Source: Alentia gelatinosa (Eukaryota; Annelida; Polychaeta; Phyllodocida; Polynoidae). Taken from it: a stretch of 64,000 bases of DNA. How positions within the stretch are numbered: position 1 is the stretch's first letter; each line of letters begins with the position of its first letter. The translations under genes were made by a program, and so were the position numbers. This document shows, piece by piece, positions 31,806 to 43,645 of the stretch. The notes under the pieces were generated by a model, which searched no databases, had not been told where the DNA came from, and saw only the letters and a program-made list of their open reading frames with translations. Where the stretch lies: assembly GCA_950022655.1 (NCBI GenBank), contig OX465592.1, positions 372,001 to 436,000 on the forward strand. The letters are read 5' to 3'.

Positions 31806-33911
31806 CTAGAGTAATAGCAATATTCAAATTACCCATTCGTGTAATAAAATCTAAAGTTTCCTTTTCAGAAAAAAAATGTATGTTGGATGTTATCCACACA
31901 TACCAAGACTCGTTCCGTTTCAATTAATGCAATTTATTGATGAAAGTTAGTACAGGCAGACTAATGAGATTAGTTATGGGTGACGGTTTTTCAAAGATAA
32001 ATTAATTTATCTTCGTCAGGAGACGAAAAAATGTTCTTAGTCAGCTTTATTGAGGGAAGTTTGGTGACACAGCCGTTCTTCGACTTGAGCCTAGCTGGTC
32101 TCTAGATGTTCTTCCGCACAGTTGGTGGCACCATCGACAAACTTTTGGGAGAACTAAAAAGATCTCTGCTATTTACGTCGGCCAATGGAAACGTGCTTAT
32201 TTCGGTATCAATTTATCTGGGAGGGCCATCCAGTTTCCCACGGGTTCTCCTGTATTTACTCGGTACAAACAGATTTAATTGGCATTGTTACATAATCTAT
32301 GCACATCTGTGAGCACTCTCTGCGGGTCTTGTTTCCATTCCCCTATTTGGTGTCCGTGTACCCAAAAAATCTATCGATATAAAAAAAGCTTTAAAAATAA
32401 ACGGGCTTATCTAATACGCGTTGTTTGCTTGCGTCAGTCGGGTGTCGGTCTCTCGCCGCCCGCCGACCTGCCGGGTCTTTAGAATCATATATCTCTCCCG
32501 CCAACTATCACAGTGTCAACGAACGAGTGCAAGAGCAACACGCAGTCAGCGTATCCGTCGTTGTGAGCCGAGTCGGTAACGAGCGGTCGGCGCTGTGTGC
32601 GATAACCCGCGTTATCAGATACCAGGGTCTTCAGTAAAACACTCTCAGAACACAGGATTAGATTAGACTGCAGACGATGTACATACAATTATAATATGGT
32701 CTTGGTACTTACATAGAACTGTGATTGAGAATCGTATAAACGGGCAATACTCCACGAGTTCGGACGCGCCACAATCGCCATTAAGGCGAAGTTACATAAA
32801 GCCGGAGACACACCAAGCGAAAAACGTAGCGAGTATGTGAGCTATTATTTCACATTTCACCTGATTATTGTTTCCGAGACGCTAAATTATCAGTGGGAAA
32901 TAATACAATGAAATAACATCTCATATACATGGCATTTTGTGTTGGCGATTCCGGAAATCGCCGCGTTACTCGCTTGGTGAGGCTCCAGCATAATTCATGC
33001 AGTTTTTCTACGTGAATTACTACGCGGTTTAAACTTGATGGGATACGAGCTCTGACCGTAAACATTCATAGGTTTCCTCTCTAATATGTTCTTATTTCCT
33101 GTATTTGTACATAATCCCGCATGTCCGGCCCACATTTCTGCGGATCTTTGGTTTTCCCCCTCCAATATTCTTTTTATCGATCTTAACTTCCAAACACAAA
33201 GACCTTCACTTCCCACTCTCCACCATTTTGCAGCTCTCTTCATTGACTGGATTCCATGGTCAGAGTACAAGAAAAGGACAAAAAAAGAAACACAATTATC
33301 ACAATATTTATCTTCTAAATCGCAAATTAGCACGGTGACCGATTTTTAAGTTAGATATGTGTTCTACAACACTTAGAGATCATCATATCTAACTTTCAGG
33401 AAAATGAGTTCTCAAGCCAAGTTGTCGGATATGACTTTAAAGGGTGATTCCACCAGGACGGGCGATATACGCCGATCATGGCCGATCTGTTGACTCGCTA
33501 GGTCAGAATAACTGCTTGAATAGCGGTGGTGGAATAGCCTCCTTTGAGCTATAATAGGAGTGTCGCACACAGGGGAAAGTGTACGGCTAGATCTTACAAG
33601 ATGTTTCACGATTCATCAAGATGCAGCAAGGCGCTACAAGACACAGCTTGACCTTGCAAGACAAAAAAGATGTGTTGTTGGAATCCGCCCTCTAGCTGTA
33701 AACGTTGAGGGGGAAGCAGCGACCACAGCGCTTAGATGTTGACAGAGGTGAACAAAGACATGCTCACGTAGGTCTTGACTTGCCCAAGTCTTTGGTTATC
33801 AGGTCTTTTTTTTTTATTAAATAAGGCTACTTTGTGAAGTAACACGAGCCCCTGGAAGAACGGACGGAGAGGACTCGGAGATCAGCGTTTAGCGACCAGG
33901 AGAACCTACAC
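31806..33911. other. Non-coding stretch with element fragments
   Basis: Family K fragment 32105-32225 (cgtcggccaatggaaacg), family A/B-type foldback heads 32730-33060 (aatactccacgagttcgg, gtgaattactacgcgg), reversed family F fragment 33325-33440. Short ORFs here have no splice or family support. Confidence 0.4.
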
Positions 33912-34060
33912 GACCCTGACTGGTGTCAGATACAAGCCGCCGTGTGCTCCGAGCAGTTGACGCGTAGTAATATCCAAGCGCAGGCGAGGATATTGTGCAG
34001 AGGCAACTCCGAAGAGTATACGACCGCTTTTATCTGAGACCCGTCTATATTGTATTTATT
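33912..34060. mobile_element. Foldback element, family J
   Basis: actggtgtcagatacaagcc..gagcagttgacgcgtagtaatatcc and a diverged mirrored arm ending tacgaccgcttttatctgaga. A better copy is at 46033-46148. Confidence 0.55.
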
Positions 34061-34908
34061 ATCCACCTTTTCCTGACGTGCGGGGTACCGATATCAGTTC
34101 ATTCAGGTTTGTTTTATGTAGATTCTGAATACAATAGGGAATACTTTGTGATGGCTACCATCATAGATTCAACTAGCAGCATGTTGGCTCATCAATATCA
34201 TTGATCGTTATGATGGTATCTTAACATGTAAGTTGTCTCTGACTTTGTTAAAGGAGTTCTCATCGAATCTGGGTCAATTCTTAGGTTTCAGAGATTCCCA
34301 TGAAAGTGGTGTTTAATCCCCTCATTCATAACGATATCATTAGAACTGGAGAATATTGTTTAAATGACAGAAGATGAATATAAAATACAGATATTGAATA
34401 AGCTAACTTCTGGATTTTATTCACCCCTTTGATTTGTTGATGATATTAGAAGTATTTTAGGTGTAAATGCATCCATATTTACAGTTTCTTACTATAAACT
34501 GACCGTATATGGGATGGTTTACGGTACTGAATACGTTTACAGTTGAGTACCGTTTAGCGGATATACGGTATAACTGTAGATAAGATCACGGAGATATTCG
34601 TCCACGTTTACAGTAGTATCTGAAATTCACTTTACAGCGTCCCGGAATTCAATAACCAGCAGAATTATGAGGCTTCTTCCGCCCACGACCAACACAACTC
34701 ATCAGTAGAGAGGTTCCTGCTGTTTGTGACACACTATTCTGCAGGAACTACTTTCTTCAATGGGCCTACTTTTCTGTTCTGCATGCCCTTCACAATGAGG
34801 AACCTCTCCGCCGTCAATTCTTACATGCTCGCAGGCGTCGCCAGTTTCGATTTCTTTCTCCTACGCTGCTTCCGCATGGAGCTGAAAGTCATTGATTAGT
34901 CAGGCCGG
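34061..34908. other. AT-rich non-coding stretch
   Basis: Contains short inverted segments around 34495-34580 (tttacggtactgaatacg, gtaccgtttagcgg). No gene seen. Confidence 0.4.
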
Positions 34909-35409
34909 CACTCTCCCAGCAGAGATCCTGTGCTCTACTTCCTGTGGCCGCTTATATCTCTGCTCCAACCTGCCAGGTTTTAAATTATCCTAAATTCTTA
35001 GCGCTTTGGTGATAATTTGTGTTTTACTTGTGAATAGAGCGATGCATATATTTAAATGGTAAATAATATACACTCTTTTCTGATATTTGTTATGTCAAAT
35101 CAAACATAGTCATAGGGATTACTTTCTTTAGTAAAGAGCAACTCACGTGTTGCAAGGTTTTGTTTGTCAACATGACACATATGCTCACTTGAAGGGTAGA
35201 CTAATAAAATATGGATTCATATTATAAAGTGGTTTAAAGCTGAATAAGACACAGCTGGATTTTCTGTGAAGCTCATTTTGCTATTCCTATATTTTCCAAC
35301 TTATAATATAGGAGTTCTTTGACTTTCATAATATTTGACATATATGTCATGTTTTAAATCTGAACTGTTGAACTGCAGAACGCACCAAAAAAGATCTGCT
35401 GGGAGAGTG
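34909..35409. mobile_element. MITE, family E, copy 1 (TIR CACTCTCCCAGCAGA)
   Basis: Ends cactctcccagcagagatc and gatctgctgggagagtg are inverted. The interior landmarks agggattactttctt, tttgtttgtcaacatgacac and agctggattttctgtgaagctc are shared with copies at 39741 and 53176. No coding capacity. The following minisatellite starts right at its end. Confidence 0.85.
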
Positions 35410-36738
35410 AGTAGCAGGGAGCGGGGGACCACACATCGCCACCAGTCCCGCCCATTCCCGTCCAGGACTCACCAGGCGGACTGTCAGTAGCAGGGAGCGG
35501 GGGACCACACACCGCCACCAGTCCCGCCCAGTCCCGTCCAGGTCTCACCAGGCGGACTGTCAGTAGCAGGGAGCGGGGGACCACACACCGCCACCAGTCC
35601 CGCCCAGTCCCGTCCAGGACTCACCAGGCGGACTGTCAGTAGCAGGGAGCGGGGGACCACACACCGCCACCAGTCCCGCCCAGTCCCGTCCAGGACTCAC
35701 CAGGCGGACTGTCAGTAGCTGGGAGCGGGGGACCACACCCTGCCACCAGTCCCGCCCAGTCCCGTCCAGGACTCACCAGGCGGACTGTCAGTAGCTGGGA
35801 GCGGGGGACCACACCCTGCCACCAGTCCCGCCCAGTCCCGTCCAGGACTCACCAGGCGGACTGTCAGTAGCAGGGAACGGGGGACCACACACCGCCACCA
35901 GTCCCGCCCAGTCCCGTCCAGGACTCACCAGGCGGACTGTCAGTAGCTGGGAGCGGGGGACCACACATCGCCACCAGTCCCGCCCAGTCCCGTCCAGGTC
36001 TCACCAGGCGGACTGTCAGTAGCAGGGAGCGGGGGACCACACACCGCCACCAGTCCCGCCCATTCCAGGACTCACCAGGCGGACTGTCAGTAGCAGGGAG
36101 CGGGGGACCACACACCGCCACCAGTCCCGTCCAGGACTCACCAGGCGGACTGTCAGTAGCAGGGAGCGGGGGACCACACATCACCACCAGTCCCGCCCAT
36201 TCCAGGACTCACCAGGCGGACTGTCAGTAGCAGGGAGCGGGGGACCACACACTGCCACCAGTCCCGCCCAGTCCCGTCCAGGACTCACCAGGCGGACTGT
36301 CAGTAGCAGGGAGCGGGGGACCACACACCGCCTCCAGTCCCGCCCAGTCCCGTCCAGGTCTCACCAGGCGGACTGTCAGTAGCTGGGAGCGGGGGACCAC
36401 ACACCGCCACCAGTCCCGCCCAGTCCCGTCCAGGTCTCACCAGGCGGACTGTCAGTAGCTGGGAGCGGGGGACCACACACCGCCACCAGTCCCGCCCAGT
36501 CCCGTCCAGGACTCACCAGGCGGACTGTCAGTAGCTGGGAGCGGGGGACCACACACCGCCACCAGTCCCGCCCAGTCCCGTCCAGGACTCACCAGGCAGA
36601 CTGTCAGTAGCAGGGAGCGGGGGACCACACACCGCCACCAGTCCCGCCCAGTCCCGTCCAGGACTCACCAGGCGGACTGTCAGTAGCTGGGAGCGGGGGA
36701 CCACACACCGCCACCAGTCCCGCCCAGTCCCGTCCTTT
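35410..36738. repeat. 76 bp minisatellite (about 17 copies)
   Basis: Unit cagggagcgggggaccacac, accgccaccagtcccgccca, gtcccgtccaggactcacca, ggcggactgtcagtag. Some units lack the 15 bp gtcccgcccagtccc-type segment. On the minus strand each unit has gctactgacag|TCCGCCTG|GTGAGT, an acceptor/donor pair 8 nt apart. Confidence 0.95.
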
Positions 36739-36829
36739 ACATCAAGGGCCTACACTCTGTGCCATTTTAGATGCGTGTTACCGCACTGTCCTGCGGCGAG
36801 TGCATGAACTATCAGACAGCATGGAGAAG

Positions 36830-37680
36830 CGTAGATTGCCCACCACCTCTGTCTCCACTCTGTTTAGACTAAGAGGTGGATATAGATGGGCCACCACCTC
36901 TGTCTCCACTCTGTTTAGACTAAGAAGTGGGTATAGACTGCCCACCACTTCTGTCTCCACTCTGTTCAGACTAAGAGGTGGGTATAGACTGCCCACCACC
37001 TCTGTCTCCACTCTGTTCAGACTAAGAGGTGGGTATAGACTGCCCACCACCTCTGTCTCCACTCCGTTCTGACTAAGAGGTAGGTATAGACTGCCCACCA
37101 CCTCTGTCTCCACTCTGTTCTGACTAAGAGGTGGATATAGACTGCCCACCACCTCTCTCTCTACTCCGTTCAGACTAAGAGGTGGGTATAGACTGCCCAC
37201 CACCTCTGTCTCCACTCCGTTCAGACTAAGAGGTTGGTATAGATAAGAGGTGGGTATAGACTGCCCACCACCTCTGTCTCCACTCTGTTCAGACTAAGAG
37301 GTGGGTATAGACTGGCCGCCACCTCTGTCTCCACTCTGTTCAGACTAAGAGGTTGGTATAGACTGGCCACCACCTCTGTCTCCACTCTGTTCAGACTAAG
37401 GGGTTGGTATAGACTAGCCACCACCTCTGTCTACACTCTGTTCTGACTAAGAGGTTGGTATAGACTGGCCGCCACCTCTGTCTCCACTCCGTTCAGACTA
37501 AGAGGTTGGTATAGACTGGCCGCCACCTCTGTCTCCACTCTATTCTGACTAAGAGGTTGGTATAGACTGGCCACCACCTCTGTCTCCACTCTGTTCAGAC
37601 TAAGAGGTTGGCATAGATAAGAGGTGGGTATAGATGGGCCACCACCTCTGTCTCCACTCTGTTCTGACTAAGAGGTTGGT
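36830..37680. repeat. 51 bp minisatellite (about 16 copies)
   Basis: Unit tgcccaccacctctgtctcc, actctgttcagactaagagg, tgggtatagac. Contains a pyrimidine tract plus ttcag and gag|gtgggt. ORFs on both strands are artefacts of the 51 bp (17 codon) period. Confidence 0.93.
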
Positions 37681-37817
37681 CGGTTGACTTCAGGCCTTTT
37701 CCATGAATTCTCACTCTCAGACCAAACTATTTTGTTCTATGTAGGTTCTGAGAACTGTAATACTTACTAAGAAACATCGAGAGCTCATGAAATTGAGCCT
37801 ACCTTTATGGCCATCTT

Positions 37818-38147
37818 AAGCTGATAAGACAGCGGCATGCCGATTCCTCCGGATCACACCTTTGCCTGACGGATCCATCGGGTCGGTCAGAATCAGTGAC
37901 CTTTATGTCGCTATACGCACTGCACAGACCCGATGTGTTATTAAACTTTGCATTATTGTTTATCAAGGCCCATCAGGCGGCCCGGGGCCCAGTCGGGCCC
38001 GGCTCCCGGCCGCTCTCTTTGACCTCAATCGGGAGGAGGTATGATCGGGAAGAAAGTATAAGGATACAAAACAGCGACATCATCGTTCCCGATTATTATC
38101 GTCCGTGGGATCGGTGAGAATCAGTGCTAGATGTCGTTGTCTTACGA
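37818..38147 (-). mobile_element. MITE-like element, family G, reverse orientation
   Basis: gctgataagacagcggcat and gatgtcgttgtcttacgagc are diverged ends. The interior cagtcgggcccggctcccggccg is the reverse complement of the 26050 region of the first copy. Confidence 0.6.
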
Positions 38148-38340
38148 GCTTTATTCAAAATACACACAAAAGGTAAAAAGGCTTCAAGGGTAGGAAATGG
38201 CGCACTCTCCAAACTTAGGTGCAGGTCATGCGAAAGATCTGCATGGAGGGTGACAGACACTTACAACAGCTGGGTCCCGGCGGCCATAGATTTGACCTCA
38301 CCAGCGCTAACGTAGTGTAGCTCTGGCGGCCAGTGTAGGG

Positions 38341-38760
38341 GGCGGCGGAGATGGTGGGAGTCGGACGCGTGACCAGTCGACTGGAGACGCGCGGGAGACG
38401 CGCTGAGTACAGACGGGCACCGCGTCGATACGGCCTCAGTTCCCGTGTCCGCTCACAGGGGGCGCGGCGTACCGCACACAACGCGTTCAGCTCCAGCGAC
38501 CAGCGACCAGATCAGAGCAGTAGGAGCACGCGGCTACACCGCGACCAGCCGCACCACACGAGCCGCACCACACGAGCCGCACCGCACCAGACCGGAGTAC
38601 GCGCACGAGGCATATAACGGGCACGTCAGGGAGATACACACCTCTACCCTCCTTATCTAACATCCCACCGCGCCGCGCCCACATCTACGCGCGCGTGTCC
38701 CGCGTCACTGCGCGCGGTTATCAACGCGTCTACGCGCGCGATGAATTCAGCCCGCGCGGG
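38341..38760. promoter_or_regulatory. CpG-rich segment, possible promoter region
   Basis: The stretch is dense in CG dinucleotides (many cgcg and gcgcg runs) and contrasts with AT-rich flanks. It lies about 0.8 kb upstream of the candidate exon at 39547. ORFs here on both strands are Arg/Ala/His-rich, as GC-rich non-coding DNA usually gives. In many invertebrates CpG density marks gene-body rather than promoter methylation state, so the promoter reading is only a suggestion. Confidence 0.25.
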
Positions 38761-38834
38761 GTCCGGAGCCCGAGAGGCCGTGCTCTGACGGGGAAGGTCG
38801 CCGGGACCGGGCGCAGGAGGAGCCGGGAGGGAGA

Positions 38835-38892
38835 GACCGGGAGGCGGGAGGCGGGAGGCGGGAGGCGGGAGGCGGGAGGCGGGAGGCGGGGT
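38835..38892. repeat. 7 bp array (GGGAGGC)
   Basis: About 8 units next to the CpG-rich segment; G-rich on the + strand. Confidence 0.85.
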
Positions 38893-39307
38893 CCTGTTAA
38901 AGGCGCCCGGACCATGTAGAGAGTCTTCAGTGGACTCCTGTGTCTGTGACTCTGTGTGATTATATCTACCCGGGATTCTCAATACCAGTGCCGCATAGGA
39001 ACTGCAGGAGCTTATACTGCACCTACAGGATACATAGTTATCATCCACCGGATACCCCGTTGGACGACCCATTATATAAAACCTAGCGCTCGTGTATTAC
39101 TACGCGTCAACCCTCTGGTGCATTACGGCCGCCTGTCCATAAAACCCACTGTTTATGTCTCTGTGTGTACTACAAGAGAACTGTTCGATGGTGCTGTATT
39201 GGTAGGCGGCGGGTCACTGGACAGTCAGTACCAGGACGAGCGCGTGCGGAGGTTCATGGATCTATCGACTCGTTCACGGCATTCAGTGAGGAGCCGCTCT
39301 ATGTGTC

Positions 39308-39528
39308 TGACAGGGGCTTGACAGGGGCCTGACAGGGGCCTAACAGGGGCCTAACAGGGACCTGACAGGGGCCTAACAGGGGCTTAACAGGGGCCTAACA
39401 GGAGCCTAACAGGTGCTTAACAGGTGCTTAACAGGAGCCTGACAGGGACCTAACAGGGGCCTAACAGGGGCCTGACAGGGGCCTAACAGGAGCCTAACAG
39501 GTGCTTAACAGGAGCCTAACAGCGGCCT
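39308..39528. repeat. 12 bp minisatellite (GGGGCCTAACA)
   Basis: About 18 units of acaggggcctaac/ctgac and acaggtgcttaac type, ending 18 bp before the acceptor of candidate exon A. Confidence 0.92.
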
Positions 39529-39546
39529 GTTTTAATTCATCACCAG

Positions 39547-39689
39547 AGCAGCTCTGAGCAGCTCACATAACGTCATCACTCCACCTCACACTGGACTTTA
39601 CCCTGAGGACAACAGCAGCAAGAGCAACGAGCAACGAGTTGGACACCGACCCCCCACCCTCCTCCTCCACTCCACCCACTCCAGCCGAG
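39547..39689 (+). CDS. Candidate exon A of an unrecognised second gene
   Basis: The acceptor tgttttaattcatcaccag and donor CCGAG|GTAAGT bound a frame reading ALSSSHNVITPPHTGLYPED, then NSSKSNEQRVGHRPPT and LLLHSTHSSR, ending in phase 1. A second open frame ends DTDPPPSSSTPPTPAE, so the frame is not certain. An inverted-repeat element (39741-40307) starts 51 nt after the donor. The product is unknown. The main support is phase agreement with the candidate exons at 53815 and 59416. Confidence 0.3.
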
Positions 39690-39740
39690 GTAAGTACAAC
39701 ATACCCAGCATGCATCACACTCAATCTCCTCCTCAGCAGC

Positions 39741-40307
39741 CACTCTCCTAGCAGAGATCCTGTGATTTACTTCCTGCACCCGTTTGTATCTGTTTGGGAC
39801 AAAATCTGGATCACATATATGCAGTTTTTTATATGTCATAAATTCTTAGGGTTTATTGGATATATTTTGAGTTCTACTTGTGAATAGAGATGATATATCT
39901 ATATGGTAAACAATACTCTCTGTTATTTGTGATATCAAACTAGACATAGGCTTAGGGATTACTTTCTTCAGTGGAAAGGATCTCATGTGTTGCAGGGTAT
40001 TGTTTGTCAACATGACACATGTTCTCATTCGAAGGGGGAGTCTAATCAACAGTGGATTCATATCATAAAGTGGTTTAGAGATGAGAAAAATACAGCTGGA
40101 TTGTCTGTGAAGCTCATTTAACAATTTCTATATTTCCCAACTCATACTATATGAGTTGTTTGAGTTTCATGGCATTTGGCAATTACCCCGTTTTGAATCA
40201 GAAATGTTAGCTAGTTTCCCCTGTCGTTAGTGGACACTGTAGAGCGAGCATTAGGTTGAGGCAGAGATTAGTAAGCGCTAGCGCTGTGAAAGACTGCTGG
40301 GAGAGTG
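39741..40307. mobile_element. MITE, family E, copy 2
   Basis: cactctcctagcagagatc at left, gactgctgggagagtg at right, interior colinear with copy 1. A 71 bp array follows about 50 bp later. Confidence 0.85.
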
Positions 40308-40359
40308 TTCAGCACCATGGCATTGCGCATGCTCGGAGTAGGAGCCGTGGGACACGTTC

Positions 40360-40858
40360 TACATACGTCATTAACATCTACAAGCGGCATCAACGTTTCT
40401 AGGTGACAGTATGCGTAGTGACAGACATTCTACATACGTCATTAACATCTACAAGCCGCATCAACGTTTCTCGGTGACAGTATGCGTAGTGACAGACATT
40501 CTACATACGTCATTAACATCTACAAGCCGCATCAACGTTTCTAGGTGACAGTATGCGTAGTGACAGACGTTCTACATACGTCATTAACATCTACAAGCGG
40601 CATCAACGTTTCTAGGTGACAGTATGCGTAGTGACAGACATTCTACATACGTCATTAACATCTACAAGCCGCATCAACGTTTCTAGGTGACAGTATGCGC
40701 AGTGACAGACATTCTACATACGTCATTAACATCTACGAGCCGCATCAACGTTTCTAGGTGACAGTATGCGCAGTGACAGACGTTCTACATACGTCATTAA
40801 CATCTACAAGCCGTATCAACGTTTCTAGGTGACAGTATGCGCAGTGACAGGCGTTTTA
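40360..40858. repeat. 71 bp minisatellite (seven copies)
   Basis: Unit acattctacatacgtcatta, acatctacaagccgcatcaa, cgtttctaggtgacagtatg, cgtagtgacag. Very regular, no length variants. Confidence 0.95.
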
Positions 40859-40867
40859 GACTTGTTT

Positions 40868-41170
40868 TAGAATTGCTTCCACCTGCCGATTATGACCACC
40901 GATTATGGCATTGAGCACCGCCGACCGATTATGTGGCTCTTTTTATGCAATAATCGTCAAGTGGAAACAGAAAGGATCAACGATTCTTTTTCTCCAACTT
41001 TACATGACATCGTACCACCGACTGACTTTTTGTACAACCAACGAAATCAAACCAGGTTGGATTCATCGGAATGAAATGAAGGACCAAAATCGGTCGGCGA
41101 CTACCTCAAGTTGAACAGTGTCCATATAATCGGTGGCTTTTTCGTCGGCAACGGCACAAAATAAATAAAC
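40868..41170. mobile_element. Foldback element, family K type
   Basis: cttccacctgccgattatga..ccgattatg at left. A mirrored series of cggtcggcgac and cataatcggtgg lies at right. Confidence 0.45.
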
Positions 41171-41224
41171 CGATGAGTGTTTCCCTGAACGCCCTCGAGG
41201 TTGGAGTGCTCAGGGATGTGATTG

Positions 41225-41340
41225 AGGCGATAGCCGAGTGAATATTTAGCCATCAAATATTGGTTACAATACCCTCACGGCCGTGGAGTATGAGTTCCTA
41301 ACGTTAAGCCTATATAGAGATAAATACCAGGTTTAAGATA
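41225..41340. mobile_element. Family A MITE fragment
   Basis: accctcacggccgtggagta, aacgttaagcctata and the diverged end accaggtttaagataac match the right half of 4386-4522. A (TA)n tract at 41876-41900 lies further on in otherwise featureless DNA (41341-41970). Confidence 0.45.
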
Positions 41341-41875
41341 ACGGGTTGTGGGGCTGGTGTCGCGTAGTGACTGTTTGCCCTCATGTAGCGGGCATTGATA
41401 GGAAGGTGATGAATGGTGATTCAACACGCCACGACCACATCGAGCTATTGACTCGGTCCCAGCGAGTCACTCCAGCAGTTATTTCTGTACGACTCTATCT
41501 AATTATAGATGATGCCAGCAACACCACGCTTTGATGTAGAGTAAAACCCCGCTTAAGGGGACACCCCGCTGTGATGACTTCATGCTGCTCACATGATACC
41601 ATATAAGAGCCTAGAGACCCAGGGGCCCTGCAATATCTATGTCAGGGATCTTTTTAAACTTTGGTATGCCCTTTCTTTGTTTTATGGGTACATGATTGAG
41701 AGGGAGGGGGTTAAGAATTTTTGGAACTTTTGCTGACATACTTTATGGATGTCTCCAAAGCAAAGGTAATTGTGTACATGCATTTAAGAATCCCTGTGAA
41801 TAAAAGAGCGTTTCTTTCCCCTAAGACATGTCAATCTAATGAACATGTAGACAGTAAAGTTCAGGGATGTATATG

Positions 41876-41906
<31 letters not shown>

Positions 41907-41970
41907 GGATTCTACGCCCTAGTCCTCATGGAGATATCAAACAGCTGATCATCAAATTAACCCTTTTAAT

Positions 41971-42900
41971 GTCCTCACTGTGAGTCTCGCCTCTGGACGA
42001 GGCTTGTATCTCATCACACCGCGTTACTCTCAGGACGTCTATAAGATCCTCACTGTGAGTCTCGCCTCTGGACGAGGCTTGTATCTCATCACACCGCGTT
42101 ACCCTCAGGACGTCTATAAGATCCTCACTGTGAGTCTCGCCTCTGGACGAGGCTTGTATCTCATCACACCGCGTTACCCTCAGGACGTCTATAAGATCCT
42201 CACTGTGAGTCTCACCTCTGGACGAGGCTTGTATCTCATCACACCGCGTTACTCTCAGGACGTCTATAAGATCCTCACTGTGAGTCTCACCTCTGGACGA
42301 GGCTTGTATCTCATCACACCGCGTTACCCTCAGGCTGAGGACGTCTATAAGATCCTCACTGTGAGACTCGCCTCTGGACGAGGCTTGTATCTCATCACAC
42401 CGCGTTACTCTCAGGACGTCTATAAGATCCTCACTGTGAGGCTCGCCTCTGGACGAGGCTTGTATCTCATCACACTGCGTTACCCTCAGGACGTCTATAA
42501 GATCCTCACTATGAGTCTCCCCTCTGGACGAGGCTTGTATCTCATCACACCGCGTTACTCTCAGTCAGGGGACGTCTATAAGATCCTCACTGTGAGACTC
42601 GCCTCTGGACGAGGCTTGTATCTCATCACACCGCGTTACTCTCAGGACGTCTATAAGATCCTCACTGTGAGTCTCTCGTCTGGACGAGGCTTGTATCTCA
42701 TCACACCACGTTACCCTCAGGACGTCTATAAGATCCTCACTGTGAGTCTCGCCTCTGGACGAGGCTTGTATCTCATCACATCGCGTTACTCTCAGGACGT
42801 CTATAATGTCATTACTGTGAGTCTCGCCTCTGGACGAGGCTTGTATCTCATCACACCGTGTTACCCTCAGGCTGGGTACGTCTATAAGATCCTCTCAGAT
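41971..42900 (+). repeat. 75 bp frame-preserving minisatellite (about 12 copies)
   Basis: Unit gtcctcactgtgagtctcgc, ctctggacgaggcttgtatc, tcatcacaccgcgttactct, caggacgtctataagat. Indels are multiples of 3 (6 nt inserts at 42334 and 42566), so one frame (SLASGRGLYLITPRYSQDVYKILTV) is open for 326 codons. Each unit also has ctctcag|GACGTCTATAAGATC..ACT|GTGAGT, an acceptor, 21 nt and a donor. Confidence 0.93.
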
Positions 42901-43417
42901 ACTCATCAGGTACTTACAGTGACTGGTAAACGATCTCCACCCTTACCCCATGACTGGTAAACAATCACTCGCTCCTTACAGTGACTGGTAAACGATCTTC
43001 GTCCTTACAGTGACTGGTAAACGATCTTCGTCCTTACAGTGTCTGGTAAACGCCCGCCGCCCGTCGCCCGCCGCCCACCGCCCGCGGCGGGCGGCGGGCG
43101 GCGGGCGGCGGGCGGCGGGCGGCGGGCGGTGGGCGGTGGGCGGCGGGTGGGCGGCGGGCGGCGGGCGGCGGGCGACGGGCGGCGGGCGGCGGGCGGCGGG
43201 CGGTGGGCGGCGGGCGACGGGCGGCGGGCGTTTACCAGACACTGTAAGGACGAAGATCGTTTACCAGTCACTGTAAGGACGAAGATCGTTTACCAGTCAC
43301 TGTAAGGAGCGAGTGATTGTTTACCAGTCATGGGGTAAGGGTGGAGATCGTTTACCAGTCACTGTAAGTACCTGATGAGTATCTGAGAGGATCTTATAGA
43401 CGTCCCCAGCCTGAGGG
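42864..43417. repeat. 554 bp palindrome, arms about 223 bp
   Basis: From ccctcaggctgggtacgtct the sequence runs through four gactggtaaacga(tc)t blocks into cgcccgccgcccgtcgcccg, and from 43195 to 43417 is its reverse complement, with one mismatch noticed (42877). The spacer (43087-43194) is (GGCGGGC)n. The left arm includes the tail of the 75 bp array. Confidence 0.95.
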
Positions 43418-43645
43418 CAGGCGGCGGGCGGTGGGCGGCGGGTGGGCGGCGGGCGACGGGCGGCGGGCGGCGGGCGGCGGGCGGCGGGCGGCGGGCGGCG
43501 GGCGGCGGGCGGCGGGCGGCGGGCGGCGGGCGGCGGGCGGCGGGCGGCGGGCGGCGGGTGGGCGGCGGGCGGCGGGCGGCGGGCGGCGGGCGGCGGGCGG
43601 CGGGCGGCAGGCGGCGGGCGGCGGGTGGCGGGTGGCGGCCGGACG
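43418..43645. repeat. 7 bp GGCGGGC array
   Basis: About 30 units, immediately after the palindrome. Four or more GGG runs in any 30 nt window make G-quadruplexes possible on the + strand. Gly/Arg and Pro/Ala/Arg ORFs are artefacts. Confidence 0.93.
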
